A stretch of DNA of 14,912 nucleotides from Rodentolepis nana (lineage: Eukaryota; Platyhelminthes; Cestoda; Cyclophyllidea; Hymenolepididae), in contig UZAE01001156.1 in assembly GCA_900617975.1 (NCBI GenBank), positions 1-14,912 of the forward strand. Direction: 5' to 3'. This document shows positions 1-10,700 of this stretch, piece by piece. The position numbers and the translations under genes were made by a program. The notes under the pieces were generated by a model. It was not told the DNA's origin. It saw nothing but the letters and a program-made list of their open reading frames with translations, and made no database searches. How positions within the stretch are numbered: position 1 is the first letter of the stretch; each line of letters starts with the position of its first letter.

Positions 1-57
1 CTAACCCTAACCCTAACCCTAACCCTAACCCTAAACCCACCCCTAAAACTAACCCTA
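1..57. repeat. Telomeric repeat array (TTAGGG type, C-strand)
   Basis: Perfect CTAACC/CCTAA hexamers run for about the first 33 bases, then degenerate variants (CTAAACCC, ACCCCTAAAA) continue to about 57. The C-rich strand reading 5' to 3' from base 1 is the orientation expected at the left end of a chromosome. Only the innermost part of the array is in the window. The repeat excludes the TTAGGC type typical of many nematodes and the TTAGG type of most insects. Confidence 0.95.
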
Positions 58-180
58 TCTTCGTCTTTGAAGCAGTATTCTGTCCCCCCCCCTCACTCTC
101 GACTTTTTTCCACTTTGATTTTACTTCTACTCTGTGAAGCCTGAAGTCAACTAAAGAGCTAATGATAACTATCACAGCGC
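58..180 (+). mobile_element. 5'-truncated copy of the ribozyme-bearing retroelement, abutting the telomere
   Basis: This matches the 3' half of the element at 4767-5084, starting at CTTCGTCTTTGAA and passing through the pyrimidine block, then CTGTGAAGCCTGAAGTCAAC, AAAG-GCTAATGATA and GCCTGCCATT. The 5' half, including the ribozyme, is missing, and the break lies at the degenerate telomeric repeats. The AT-rich tail after GCCTGCCATT has diverged. It is non-coding. The 5' truncation is normal for elements copied by target-primed reverse transcription, but it could also be a chromosome break healed by telomere addition. Confidence 0.8.
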
Positions 181-3100
181 CTGCCATTGATTGCACACTA
201 ATAACAAACTATTATGCTCGGGACACTAATACTAATTGATTGAAAATTTGCATTTTGTTACCTTAAAATCATTTTTGAATGTAAAGTTATGGATGACTGA
301 TATGAAAATTAATTTTTTGAATAATTTTTACCTCGATTCTAATGCGCTTATTTTCTTTACTACTCGCAATTCCACAAGCTTTGGTATACTTTGAAAATCT
401 AAACACATGTAACGTATTAGCAAAATTTTGAGTTTAATATTACAACCGGAGTTTACTTAATTGAAAATACCTGAACATAACAATTTCATATATTTAGGGT
501 TGATGACAGGTAGTAATGAGTCGGAATTTGTATAAGTCAAATGGGATAATGCATTCTGCATTATCCCATCGCCCATTACATAATATATATGTCTAATTTA
601 TCTACATAATCCAAAGTCCCAGTGTGGACAACTTAATTTGAACTAGAGGGTCTGCAAAAGTACCTATTACTCCCAAATCGACTTCGTCACTACTCATGTG
701 CAGTTTTCTATAACCTCCTCTCTCCCGTAATTACTAAATGCCAGGGATGAGCCATTATTTCTTCTACTCTTATCCCATCTAAATATTAATTTGACATAGG
801 ATCAGATGTTGTTTTTTTGCTTTAATGCTAAAAGATAAGAAGCAAGATGGATAAATTTTGTGTCAAAATGGTTTAGCGTTCTTGAATCAGAATATTTGAA
901 TGCTAAATAGATAAAAAAAGTTGTTGAGAATTGTTAAGGCACTAAAGAAGCAAGTTTAAAGATATTTTTGCAAATGCTTTTAGTGCTTTTACCCTATGAG
1001 TAGAACTGAAGTTATAAATTTAAAGAAACTTATTTCGATAGGAGAATAAAGAAACATTTTCGATCATCCTCATAAAGCAACTGTCATTCAATTTTATGCC
1101 AACCTGAAACAGTTATGAATCGATCAAACAGTAAATTTTATTAGCTTTAGAAGAAGAGCAGAGGGTGGTTCAATTATAATTGCAATTGCTTTGTAAATTT
1201 CCGCACTAAATAAAATGACTAATGCAAACATATTTGGGAATTTTAAGATGCTCTGACGAATATGAAATAAAAAGTGATAAGCAATCAAATCAATACAAAG
1301 ATCAGACCGATAGTCCAAAACGCAATTTTCGAAACAAGGAAAGCATAAATCATTCACCAAAATTTAGGACACAAAAATAATTTTTCCAACGTTCCTTTTA
1401 CTTATAGATTACAAACTGAGATCGGTTCGATGAATGTTCATAACAATTGCCAAAGAAATCGCCGGTGAATGCCCTGAATTATTAATGGTGGACGAATGGA
1501 CATTTTGCCAATAATAATTTAAACAGGTTTTCAATTACGACGTTTTGGTTATATAGTTATTTTCATATCATTAAGGGTAGTTGCTTTAAAGGAGAGGACA
1601 CTAAGCAGTATAAATTGCAATAAACTGGCATTTACAATTAGAGGAATAATAATGTCAGAATATAGTTGCCTCTATGGCTGAGATAAGGCCATTTAAAGAT
1701 CTATTGACACTGCTGATTGAGTCAAACATTTTGAGAAAAATGGTATCTTTGGCTTGTGCCTTTCAATAAAAATAATTTATAAATTTACAAAAATTTCCGT
1801 ATTTTAGAAAAAAGTACGCATTACACGTCTTTCAATGGTTCAATTTCTAACCTTGTACTAAAATTTACTATTAATTTTAAGGAGCAAAACTATCGAGTTA
1901 CTTCTTAACTGAATAACAGCTGCTGTGTGTTCAATAGGTGCACTTGCCAATTGTTTCTTGGCCAGTGAGTGCAATTTAATTTAAAAGTATGCAATCATTT
2001 AAATGATCACAAAGAAGACACTTGAAGCTCCAAAATAGTTATATATCCTTGAAGGCAGAGTTTTGTATATTTGCCTGATCAAATGGGTGGAAACATTAGA
2101 AGATAAATAATGGGGATTTAAACGCTCTTATTAAGAAAATGGAATCTATTGTTTGGTACCTTAATTTTGAGAATGTAAATAAAATCGATCTGTGGGTTTC
2201 GATATCCCATGTTCTCCATGACTTAACTGAAGAATGCCATGGAGTTGTGCCTCTTCTCGGAATGAGCAAATTTAAATAATATTTTTCTGTAGACATTTAA
2301 ATTTCAGTCATTTGAGGAAACAAAGTTTAAAAGATCGATGAGAGTTAAGAATTTGAAACGCGCCATATTCGGAATGTATACATCGATTTTTGCAACGGAG
2401 ATCTGAAGTGATAATTCGCAAAGATTCGATCATTGTTGATAGCATTCGATATAATGCATTTTTCAAGCATTTCTTCAAATTAAATTAGATATCTGTTCAG
2501 GTATTCAAATTAATTTGTATGTTCACATGTATTCATTTATTGTACAGATTTTAAAAAGAATTTGCGTTTTATTATAGTCAGAATGTAACCTAATTTTGGT
2601 GTTTGCTTGAAAGTTAAATTCCATGAAGAATGTTGGAGGACGATAACTAAACAACTATTAACACCAAATCGTTTGAAAAGACAATAAGAATTTTTCTTAA
2701 ATTAAATGGATATTGGACTTATAAGAGATACATATAAATTAAGAAAGCGCTGTGGAATCACTAGCAGTATATTCAGCTCACAGAGTGGTTGATGATTGAT
2801 AATTTTAAATGAAATCAATAATTAGTTGAATCACATAATTAATTGTAAGCAATTCATATATTTTGAGAATGTTAAACTTGCTAAGATAAACTATAATCAA
2901 TAAAAGAAAAAAATCTCCTCTTATAAAATCGATTTTTTATTCCCACCCTTGATTGACAGTTTAATGGAAACGCATTTGCGGCGTTTCTTATTAATTAAAA
3001 CTTATATTTCGTTTATTCGGTAAGATAATCAATTCATATTGGCAGTCACTACTGCCTTATGGCAACTTAAACATGAGCCAAATCTTGTTCAAGTTTGCTT

Positions 3101-4753
3101 ATTTCTGAGTTTTACATGTCTTAAAAATGTGTAAACTGAAGCAAAAATTAATATTTTCCGCTTCTACAGACTTCTGAACTGGCTTTTCGATTAGTGAAGA
3201 CTCGGTTTAATGGTTTCCATTCACCAACCAGTTATAATCTGAGTGAGCTTCCCTTACATTTATTTTGACATGACTTAATTTGATCATCTATTGTACACAC
3301 TGTTCGACATTTTTTTACCTAATCAAAGAGTGTAAACTAATTAAAAATATATTTTTTAGATTTCTCTGCTTTAGAAATACATTTTCAAATTTTAAACTAA
3401 ATCTATCAATATATGCTAAAATATTAGCATATGAATGTGTCATTACCGTTTTATTTATTTCCTTGCAATGCTAACATAAAATGGATTGGCAGAAATGTTA
3501 TAAAGATGATTGAAAGAAGTGTTTTCTTTTCCATCTCCGAGTAAATGATTAGATAAAGACGAAAACAATGGGTAAAAATAGATAATATCAACTTGTTATT
3601 TTATTTAGACACCAATTTACATTACGTTTATCGTACAGCATGTGTTGTGTCTTGCTGTGACTACAAGCTATCGTCACTCCAAATGAACAGTTATTGAAAA
3701 GGAAATTTGAGGTCAATTATGTAATCACACGGTGATACCGCATTATACCTCCAAACACGAATCTTGAAAAATCGCATTTTTAACTATTAACAGTCCTACA
3801 TCTTTGCAATTTTGACAATTTTGGAATAAAATTTAAATCCATAACGATTATATGGAGTAGAAACTATATTAATTATAAACATAAGTTTACTGCAAACAAG
3901 ATTTGCATATTAACTTTCCTTTGAATATGGCGACGATAGCAGTCAAAGAAATGACAAAATGAGATAGTTATTAAAACTATCCGAAATATTTTATGCAACA
4001 ACACAAAGGGCAACTAGCTTAGTAGCCTAAGCAAAGAGACGGAACTAAATTGTTAAACCAGCACAAAACTTGGAGAGACGTCTGCGTTGAGTGGAATTTA
4101 ACGGCCATGAAGACATTTTCGTTCGATGTCTTCTACAGACTGTTAAATTTTGGGATAAGTGAGATTTAAACAAATAGAAGCAGAACTTTTTAAGATAAAC
4201 TTTATATAAAATGTCGTCAAAATAGTGGCATTAAATAAATGATATGTAAAGTAAAGTGACAATTCAGAACGGCTACAAACTGAAGCCCCAATTTAGCTAG
4301 CACCACTTAAAAGAGAGACTATTTGAAAATATCTTTTCGAGCAAAGTCTATGTCCACACGCCGAATCCTGTCGCTAAAAAAGTTCCCACTACAAAGAAGC
4401 CTTCATGGGGAACTCTTTAGGGACATTAATTGCTTCTTCTATTTTAGCAATGCAAACATTAAGTCCATTTGCCATTTTGGGGCAAATATATTCTCACTTT
4501 CCGCCGGCAACCACTCCTTTTAAGATACCCTCAATCACCTCCCTTCCTCTGCAAATACGCAAATTGGAAGAACTCGTTATTGAGTTAGCATTTAGCTCAT
4601 CAAATTTAAGTGGGTTGATTTATAGCCAAAGCAGGTTGGTTTGATTTCATCGAATCAATGTACTGATCACATCAAGTATTCTTACATTATGGTTCCAAAT
4701 TTTAAGCACAGTCTAGTATATTATCGCATGGAAATCGTTAAAATCATGTAGTT
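181..4753. other. Subtelomeric AT-rich region with no supportable gene
   Basis: About 4.6 kb with dense stops in all frames. Open frames are short (60-80 codons at about 1124-1360 minus, 2096-2296 minus, 3280-3474 plus and 4323-4644 plus) and show neither recognisable domains nor convincing flanking splice signals. I see no tRNA-like A/B boxes, tandem array or recognisable transposon ends apart from the palindrome listed separately. The least AT-rich part is about 4260-4640, where a 79-codon plus-strand frame (4405-4644) and a possible 51-nt minus-strand exon (4498-4548) overlap; neither is strong enough to call. Confidence 0.6.
541..569. repeat. Perfect 13-bp inverted repeat with 3-nt spacer
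   Basis: ATGGGATAATGCA is followed by TTC and then its exact reverse complement, TGCATTATCCCAT. Transcribed in either direction it would form an uninterrupted 13-bp stem with a 3-nt loop. It is too short for a typical animal miRNA precursor, and I see no flanking target duplication that would make it a foldback element. Function unknown. Confidence 0.9.
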
Positions 4754-4766
4754 AATGTGTGAATAA
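4754..4766. repeat. Target-site duplication, left copy
   Basis: The 13-mer AATGTGTGAATAA here recurs exactly at 5335-5347, directly after the last tail of the element. Its right edge is the base immediately before the first G of the ribozyme, which fixes the element's 5' end at 4767. Confidence 0.88.
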
Positions 4767-4838
4767 GGGGTGTGTGATAGACTTACCTCCACGTGGTGCA
4801 CCCTGGGCAACGTATATTCAAACGGCAAAAAAGTCTAT
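4767..4838 (+). ncRNA. HDV-like self-cleaving ribozyme at the retroelement 5' end
   Basis: Seen in sequence: P1 is GGGGTGT (4767-4773) paired with GCACCCT (4798-4804), 7 bp with a G.U wobble at the first pair. P2 is ATAGACTT (4777-4784) with AAGTCTAT (4831-4838), 8 perfect bp. P3 is ACC (4785-4787) with GGT (4795-4797), closing loop TCCACGT. The loop cytosines 4789-4790 can pair with G4805-G4806 to form P1.1. P4 is CGTAT/AAACG (4811-4815, 4820-4824; one mismatch). J4/2 is GCAAAA, with C4826 as the candidate catalytic cytosine, in the family's CNRA pattern. TGGGCAAC after P1 also matches the remembered HDV ribozyme core. Known of the family: cleavage is 5' of the first P1 base, and such ribozymes process 5' ends of several non-LTR retrotransposons. 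Inferred: this copy is potentially active in releasing the element RNA from upstream transcript. Confidence 0.88.
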
Positions 4839-5016
4839 AAACCGGCAGTTGACTTCCGACTTCAAACTACCATCACCCCACTGTATGCCATATTCCAACA
4901 CTTTCACAGTTCTCACTTCACCTTTTTTCTACCTTTTCTAACTTCGTCTTTGAAACTCCTCTGTTTCTCCCCTTCCCTCTCGACTTTTTTTCACTTTGAT
5001 GTTTCTTCACCTCTGT

Positions 5017-5334
5017 GAAGCCTGAAGTCAACTAAAGGGCTAATGATAGCCATCAAAATGCCTGCCATTTGATATAAATAAATAGATTCTTAATGCTCCT
5101 CCCTTCTGTTGAAGCCGAAGTCAACTAAAGGGCTAATGATAACTTTCAAAACGCCTGCCATTTGAAATAAATAAATAAATTTTGTTTCCATAAAGCCTGC
5201 CATTTGATATAAATAAATGTACTGCTATTTCTGAAGCCTGAAGTCAGCTAAAGGGCTAATGATAGCTATCATCGCCTGCCATTTGATATAAATAAATATT
5301 TGGTAAACAGGGTGCCTGCCATTTGATATAAATA
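5017..5334 (+). repeat. Five tandem copies of the element's 3'-end module
   Basis: The module is GAAGCCTGAAGTCAACTAAA, then GGGCTAATGATA, then GCCTGCCATTTGATATAAAT and more A/T-rich tail. Copies are at 5017-5084, 5111-5180, 5191-5218 (only the last 28 bases), 5233-5298 and 5313-5334 (only the last part). They are separated by unrelated spacers of roughly 10-26 nt. All point the same way, each ends in the ATAAATAAAT-type tail, and only the first is joined to the full element body. Confidence 0.9.
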
Positions 5335-5347
5335 AATGTGTGAATAA
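5335..5347. repeat. Target-site duplication, right copy
   Basis: Exact repeat of the 13-mer at 4754-4766. It follows the fifth 3' module rather than the first, showing that the entire 568-bp composite lies between one pair of duplications. Confidence 0.88.
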
Positions 5348-6075
5348 TAATATGGTCTTATTCATATAAGTTTTCTGACCAAATAAATTTCAAGTATTAC
5401 CTTCTTTTCCCACCTTTCTGAAGGTACCATATGATCTACTTTCAAAAATATATAGTTAAAATGAATTGTAACCGCTCATTTCTAAGCTTGTCTTAGGATG
5501 TGAAGCTTGCAAATAATTGAATGCATTCATCAAGAAAAAATACTATTTCAACCTATTAATTCATTTAATGAGGTTGTCACTAAGCTGTAAAGCGAGCTAT
5601 AACGGAAACGCGTTGCAGATGTGGTTAAGCACTTCCCATTTGGGATATTAAAAGTCGTGGCCTTGACGAGTTATTTACAGTAGTAGATCATCACACTCCA
5701 TTGGCAAATTTGCCTGTTATGATTCAAGAATGAAGCTATCTCACTTGAAGCCATCTGGAAGAATAAATTAAATGAAATGACATTTTTTGGCAGTTTAAGG
5801 TGAAAAGTTAATTGAGATGGAATAATGTAGAGCAGCAAGGTTGGGGAGATTGCATTGACTTCTAATTTTATAATATATTACCAATATACTTTGAATAATT
5901 ATCTGAAATAACTTTAATAATTGTTTCATATATTAGGATGAATGGTTGCAGCGGATTAGCTACCTCAATAGCCTTAACTATTCCCAGAAAGCTCTATAGC
6001 AGTTTCTTCCAACTCGAAAGTCCCCGGGAATCAGCTAAGCTAAGACAAAGTTATAAAGGAGCAGACGTGTAGCAC
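5348..6075. other. AT-rich intergenic DNA, nothing identified
   Basis: No open frame, paired splice signals, RNA gene or repeat that I could support. Stops are frequent on both strands. Confidence 0.6.
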
Positions 6076-6275
6076 GTAGCACGTTTATACAGTACGAGTA
6101 TGCGGATACCGTGTGCGTACAGGCAGGAAACTAAGTCATACAACATGGCGGATTTGGTAAAACAAGCGAGGGTCCTTGAGCTGCTATTGGCTGCATGCTC
6201 TTGTCCTCAATCCATAAGCGGGGTTGTACGGCCGCACCTCAAGCCTATGCGATGACGTGTCCCACATGGTAAATA
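6076..6275 (+). repeat. Promoter-like CG-bearing repeat, copy A
   Basis: This block is richer in GC and CpG than its surroundings and is homologous to 10562-10729 in the same orientation. Shared landmarks in order are CACGTTT, GTG-C-(T)AC-GCC/GGC, a CAACATGGCGGAT segment (about 6141-6153), an ATTGG box (6186-6190), and ATGCGATGACGTGTCCCA (about 6247-6264), which contains the CRE-like TGACGTG at 6253-6259. CATGGCGG resembles a YY1 site, ATTGG an inverted CCAAT box and TGACGTG a CREB/ATF site by general animal consensus. It lies about 1.4 kb upstream of the spliced gene. It may be a real promoter or enhancer duplicated with DNA, or a dispersed repeat; I cannot tell which. Confidence 0.5.
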
Positions 6276-7650
6276 GGGGATATGTCAATAAATAATGTTC
6301 AAACAATTTAGCTTTTTGCAATGAAACACACCCGCTTCTGTACAATCAGAACTTGACAAAGACAGATTTGATACCGTGTGGAAATATGTGAAACTATAAC
6401 AATGTTATTCTCACAAATTCATGTCTCTAACAATTGCAACTTGACAAGACTGTTAGGACCTTGAAAGAAACATTTCTCGACACCTATTATTCTGGAATTA
6501 TGCAAAAAACTAATCAACCATTCTCAACCACTTTGTTATTTATTGAAAATTTTATGTTGGGCGATTAAAAGAAGCAAAATTTTCCTTCTTTTGGAAAGAA
6601 ACGAAACTCTTGTTCCGAAAAAAGCTCCGTTCTCTTAATTATCTACAACTTCACAGGCGATATTTTTCAATCCCATTTTGCTGATTCGTTCCATTCATAA
6701 GAAATATAAAGTATTTTTCCTAAAATTATTTAAAAGGAATCACTGATTTAGACCTGCTAAATCTATAGGTTTATTGATTTATGGTGCTAAATGATGCAAT
6801 ATCAATAGTTCAAAATAAGTTTTAAATTTAAGAAATTTTAGTATATTGGATCCTTACTCCGAATGTTTAATAAATGATTGCATTTTCAGGCGTCCTTAAC
6901 ATCACGATGCCTAAGAAAAGTCACTTCTACCTGGGTATTGTATGAAGAACTTAGGGGGGAACTATGGCTTAGAAAAAAGAGCTTTTAAGATAAATTATCT
7001 AATCTCATATAAAGGAAATACTATTACCTCAATAAGTAAAAGAACAAAGTTATCCATCTTAAAGTCTTTGAACTTTTGACTCAGTGGTACAATGTGAGAA
7101 ATGAACTGTTTCAAATTCCGGTCTTGTAAGAAGTTATGCATTAAAGCGGTTCTGTGGCAATCCTTTAAATTGATGAAATTATGAAATCAATTGTTTCTTG
7201 GATACTGGGTGTTCAATCAAAATTATTCTAAAAGAAAATTTAATTAAAATATTAAATGCAAAATGACCCAGTCTCATAAATGCAAAAATATTATCATTGT
7301 TGGGTCACATTTCATTAATTTGCACATTTTAAGTTACAAATATTTTGCAAATTTATTCTAATTGATTATCGAGTAAAAAATGCAATGATTTATAATTAGA
7401 GACATTAAAAGCCATGGGATTTGCCTGAAGACTCTCTAAGTTAAATGTTCGGCATTGCGTTAGTCTTTGAAGGGATGCAAATAAATAAATCTTTCTTAAA
7501 TTATTGCGAGGTAATAATTTGTCCCAAATTTTTGATAATATTGACTACCATTTTAAGCCCCAGTATTATAATCCGCTGAAATACAAAGGAACTTGTTAGT
7601 AACTTGCACATTTCAGATCACGCAATGCATTACAACCTTGATCTAAAGAC
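6276..7650. other. AT-rich DNA upstream of the spliced gene, no gene seen
   Basis: No coding sequence is recognisable. One acceptor-like TGCATTTTCAG followed 45 nt later by a possible donor (about 6893-6938) could be an isolated exon, but nothing supports it. The last 100 bases contain the putative core promoter of the gene downstream. Confidence 0.5.
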
Positions 7651-7652
7651 GC

Positions 7653-7660
7653 AATATAAG
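7653..7660 (+). promoter_or_regulatory. TATA-like box for the spliced gene
   Basis: AATATAAG here would place a transcription start about 30 bases downstream, near 7685. That leaves the ATG at 7690 almost at the cap and makes the in-frame ATG at 7753 the more usable start. In AT-rich DNA such motifs are common, so this is weak evidence. Confidence 0.3.
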
Positions 7661-7752
7661 TTCGTATCTAGTTATCGGGTACAGATCCAATGAAATTTTC
7701 CCATAAGAGATATTTAATGGTGTGGTTATTGAGCGACGACACTTCAAATCAA

Positions 7753-10700
7753 ATGATCCTCACAACGATAATCTTTACGTGGCTGGAGTTAATTTATGTT
7801 CTTGGAAAAGAGAATTTAAATTTGAACGGCAAAAGTTGTTCGAAAATCGTCGCAACTCCAAGTGATGAAACAGAATCTTTGTTGATAATGGCAGACGATT
7901 CGGCAGTGCGTTTTTTATTTTATCAAATTAATTCGTATTTTCTTCTTCCTCAGGGTATTTACGGCATTTCAAATCATGCATTCCAAATAATTGACATAGA
8001 AAATGGTACATGTGAAATGGATGGCCATCCAAAATGGGGACCTTGCCATAGCAATCACGGTAATTGCGTAATTTTATCCAATATAATTTTTTAGGATATA
8101 TTACTATTTCAATGAAAGGAGGTCCAAAAATAGACCAACTAGTTGTCCTTGGAACTACTTATAGATGTGTTCTTAATTTCGTACCGGAGTGTGCTTTCAA
8201 GCCCGCTGAAAAGGGTAAGCTTCTTGGAAATCTAAAGTATTATTTAAGGTAGGGAATATATATTTTTTAGTTATTTTAATTAATCCGAAATAATATTAAC
8301 GCGACTCGTTGTTATTTTTAGGATATCTCATTCTTCAAACATCGTTTCCGTTCATAAGATTTGCAAATGGAAGCGATTCGCTTGAAGTCAACTTTTCCAT
8401 TTCAGACAACCATTTTCAAAGTGATGTACGTTGATTATCCATCTGATTGAAACAACTCCATTGCCACTTAGATTACGTTTATTTAAGAAGAATAGAATAT
8501 GCATTTATATATTGATTTTTTTGTGGGATAATAATGCATTAAAGACGCAATAAAATTCCATTATTCAATGCCATACCCTTAGATCCACTTGTTCAGAGAT
8601 GGCGAGAGGATTTGCTCATGGAGAGGAAGCGAACCTTATCCCGAAACACTTGGACAAAATTGTGGTAAATGAAAGTGATAACGCTTATATTTTACTCTAT
8701 TTTTCTGATTAAAAATTTACCAATGGAAGGGCAAATAACAAAAAACCCACTACAAGCTACTCTGGACTACACACACGAGTTACATCGAGTTAATCGGGAA
8801 TCTTTCACAACTTTGGCTTTAGAAGCTACTCCGTCAATTGTTGGAGTTACTATCGACTGGACAGAAGAAGGTTCGCCAATATATTTGATTCAAAATTGAT
8901 TTTATTTAAAATAGCACTTTCAAGCGAAACACATTACCTTTAGGTACTTCACCAGATATAACGGAATGCGAAAGTTAGTTATTTGCTTTCAAAATGATTG
9001 CCAGACCAATTATATCTAAAACTCGTAAATAATCACAATTTCACTAACGATAGAATATGCAACCACAAGTTCTACGACAGGTGAATTATTAAAATGGGTG
9101 AAAAATTTGTATAAATACAATTCGTCGCAATCTATTTTGTTTTCTAAAAGCCATTTTAACTGCATGGAATTTAAAAAAATTGAGTAAAATTAACGAAGGT
9201 GAAATAACCTTCATATTCATTTATAATTAGTGCATATCTGAAGGTGAAAGTCAGTTTTATTCGATTAAATTTTGAATTTCAAACTATTTTGCCTTTGAAC
9301 AGAATATCCACCTAGTACTGCGTTGACAAGTACGTTACTTTTATTGACCTGTAACACTTGACATCCATGGCGAGTTAAAATAAAGAAAAATGTATTAAAA
9401 ATATAGCATATGCATATATTGGCCAATGATTCCTTACTTAAATGGCTAAAAAAGTGGTTGATTTTTTTTTATTCGGCAAATTTTGCTCAAAGTTAAAGGC
9501 TGTGATGACTACTTGAACCTAAAAGGAAGCAAATAGATAACAGAAATAAGTCGATAAATTATATAAAAAGGCAACAATTTGTGTTCTGATTACTTTGAGA
9601 TAGAACACTAGGAATAAATTAAAACTGAATAGAAAATGAACATTTACTATATTTCAAAATGATTTAACTTTATTTACTTTTAATACTATCCGTGACTTTC
9701 CTACGCTTTTAAAATTCCATCCTCTAAAAATAAAATTATTGATTAATTGATTTATGAAATTGACTACTTGTTGCATTGCAAATAGGCCACAGCATTTAAT
9801 TTTGAGTTAAAAATTGCTACAAGCAAAACAGCACTTTCAATTGACTAAAAATGTTTGAACGTGACAACATTGACATTTGCAGAGACGACGACAATATTGA
9901 CAACAAGCAGTAGTGAGTCTGACTTCAAATTAATTTTTCCGTCACAATCTAATTAGACGAATAAGTCAATGCATTTACTATTAAGGTGAAAATTATTATT
10001 GACAAAATACCATGTTTAACATATAATAAACAATGTTTGAACATAACTGTCAAAATGCCTGCCACTTGATATAATAAATAAATTTTTGAACATGAAAATT
10101 TTCACATTTGCAGGGGAGTCGTCAGTAGCGAAAACAAGCAGCGGTGAGTCTGAATTAGAATTAATCATTCCACCATATTCAAGCACATTCATATAGAATA
10201 GTTAGAGATGAGCATTAGGAGGTTCTGTTAAATTTTTTCAAGGTTTATCTTTACTTTCATTATAACCCAAAATTAAAATAACTGTTAAAGATGCTCCAAA
10301 ATCTACTTAGTTTATTATTTGACCAATGACACCTCATTTTGACGTAAACATGCAACAATTTCAAATGCAATACAATCAGACTGTCTCACTTTATGCTAAT
10401 TGAATAGCTGAATAATTTTTCTTTAAACAAAAAGGAGGTAGTAGTGGATTGCTACACTATTACAGTCTTTACTGACACAGTAATCTTTGTGCTTGATTAT
10501 CAGCTAGATTTCCAGAACTAGCTAATCTACGGTCCATCTAAAGTGGAAACAGGCGAACGCACGGAACACGTTTGTTCAGGAAGTATACTATGGTAAAAGT
10601 GCACACGCCTTCAGGTTAGACCTAATCAACATGGAGGATGCGCTTAAATAAACGAAGGCTCTTGATTGGCCATTGACTGCGCACACACGCGATCATGCGT

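Larger units (their letters stand above)
4767..5334 (+). mobile_element. Non-autonomous retroelement, full-length, with 5' HDV-like ribozyme and reiterated 3' end
   Basis: The element has a 72-nt ribozyme-like head, a pyrimidine-rich body (about 4840-5010), a conserved 3' module (5017-5084) ending in CCATTTGATATAAATAAATA, and four further, mostly shortened copies of that module up to 5334. The whole is bracketed by one perfect 13-bp target duplication (4754-4766 and 5335-5347), so it was probably inserted in a single event. A second near-full copy lies on the minus strand at 14428-14741 and partial copies lie at 58-180 and 10040-10085. No long ORF is present; the conserved reading frame over the head is explained by RNA structure. 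Target duplications, variable 5' truncation and an ATAAATAAATA tail indicate mobilisation by a non-LTR (LINE-type) reverse transcriptase. I see no tRNA-type A/B boxes, so it may be a LINE-derived short element rather than a tRNA SINE. Family name unknown to me. Confidence 0.85.

Noticed and set aside
1124..1360. 78-codon minus-strand open frame
   Set aside because: AT-rich, no domain or splice context, length expected by chance in a region this size.
4777..4790. ACTTACCT resembling the 5' end of U1 snRNA
   Set aside because: The following U1 stem-loops and Sm site are absent. ATAGACTT is half of ribozyme helix P2 and pairs exactly with 4831-4838.
4759..4941. Conserved protein-like frame over the retroelement head, shared by the copies at 4759-4941 and 14549-14734
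   Set aside because: The conservation is concentrated in the 72 nt that fold as a ribozyme, the frame differs outside it, and two overlapping frames are equally open. RNA structure explains it better than coding.
9221..9235. Candidate extra mini-exon between exons 8 and 9 (acceptor AATTAG, donor GGTGAAAG)
   Set aside because: In the required phase it contains a TGA stop and its length would break the phase-1 pattern.
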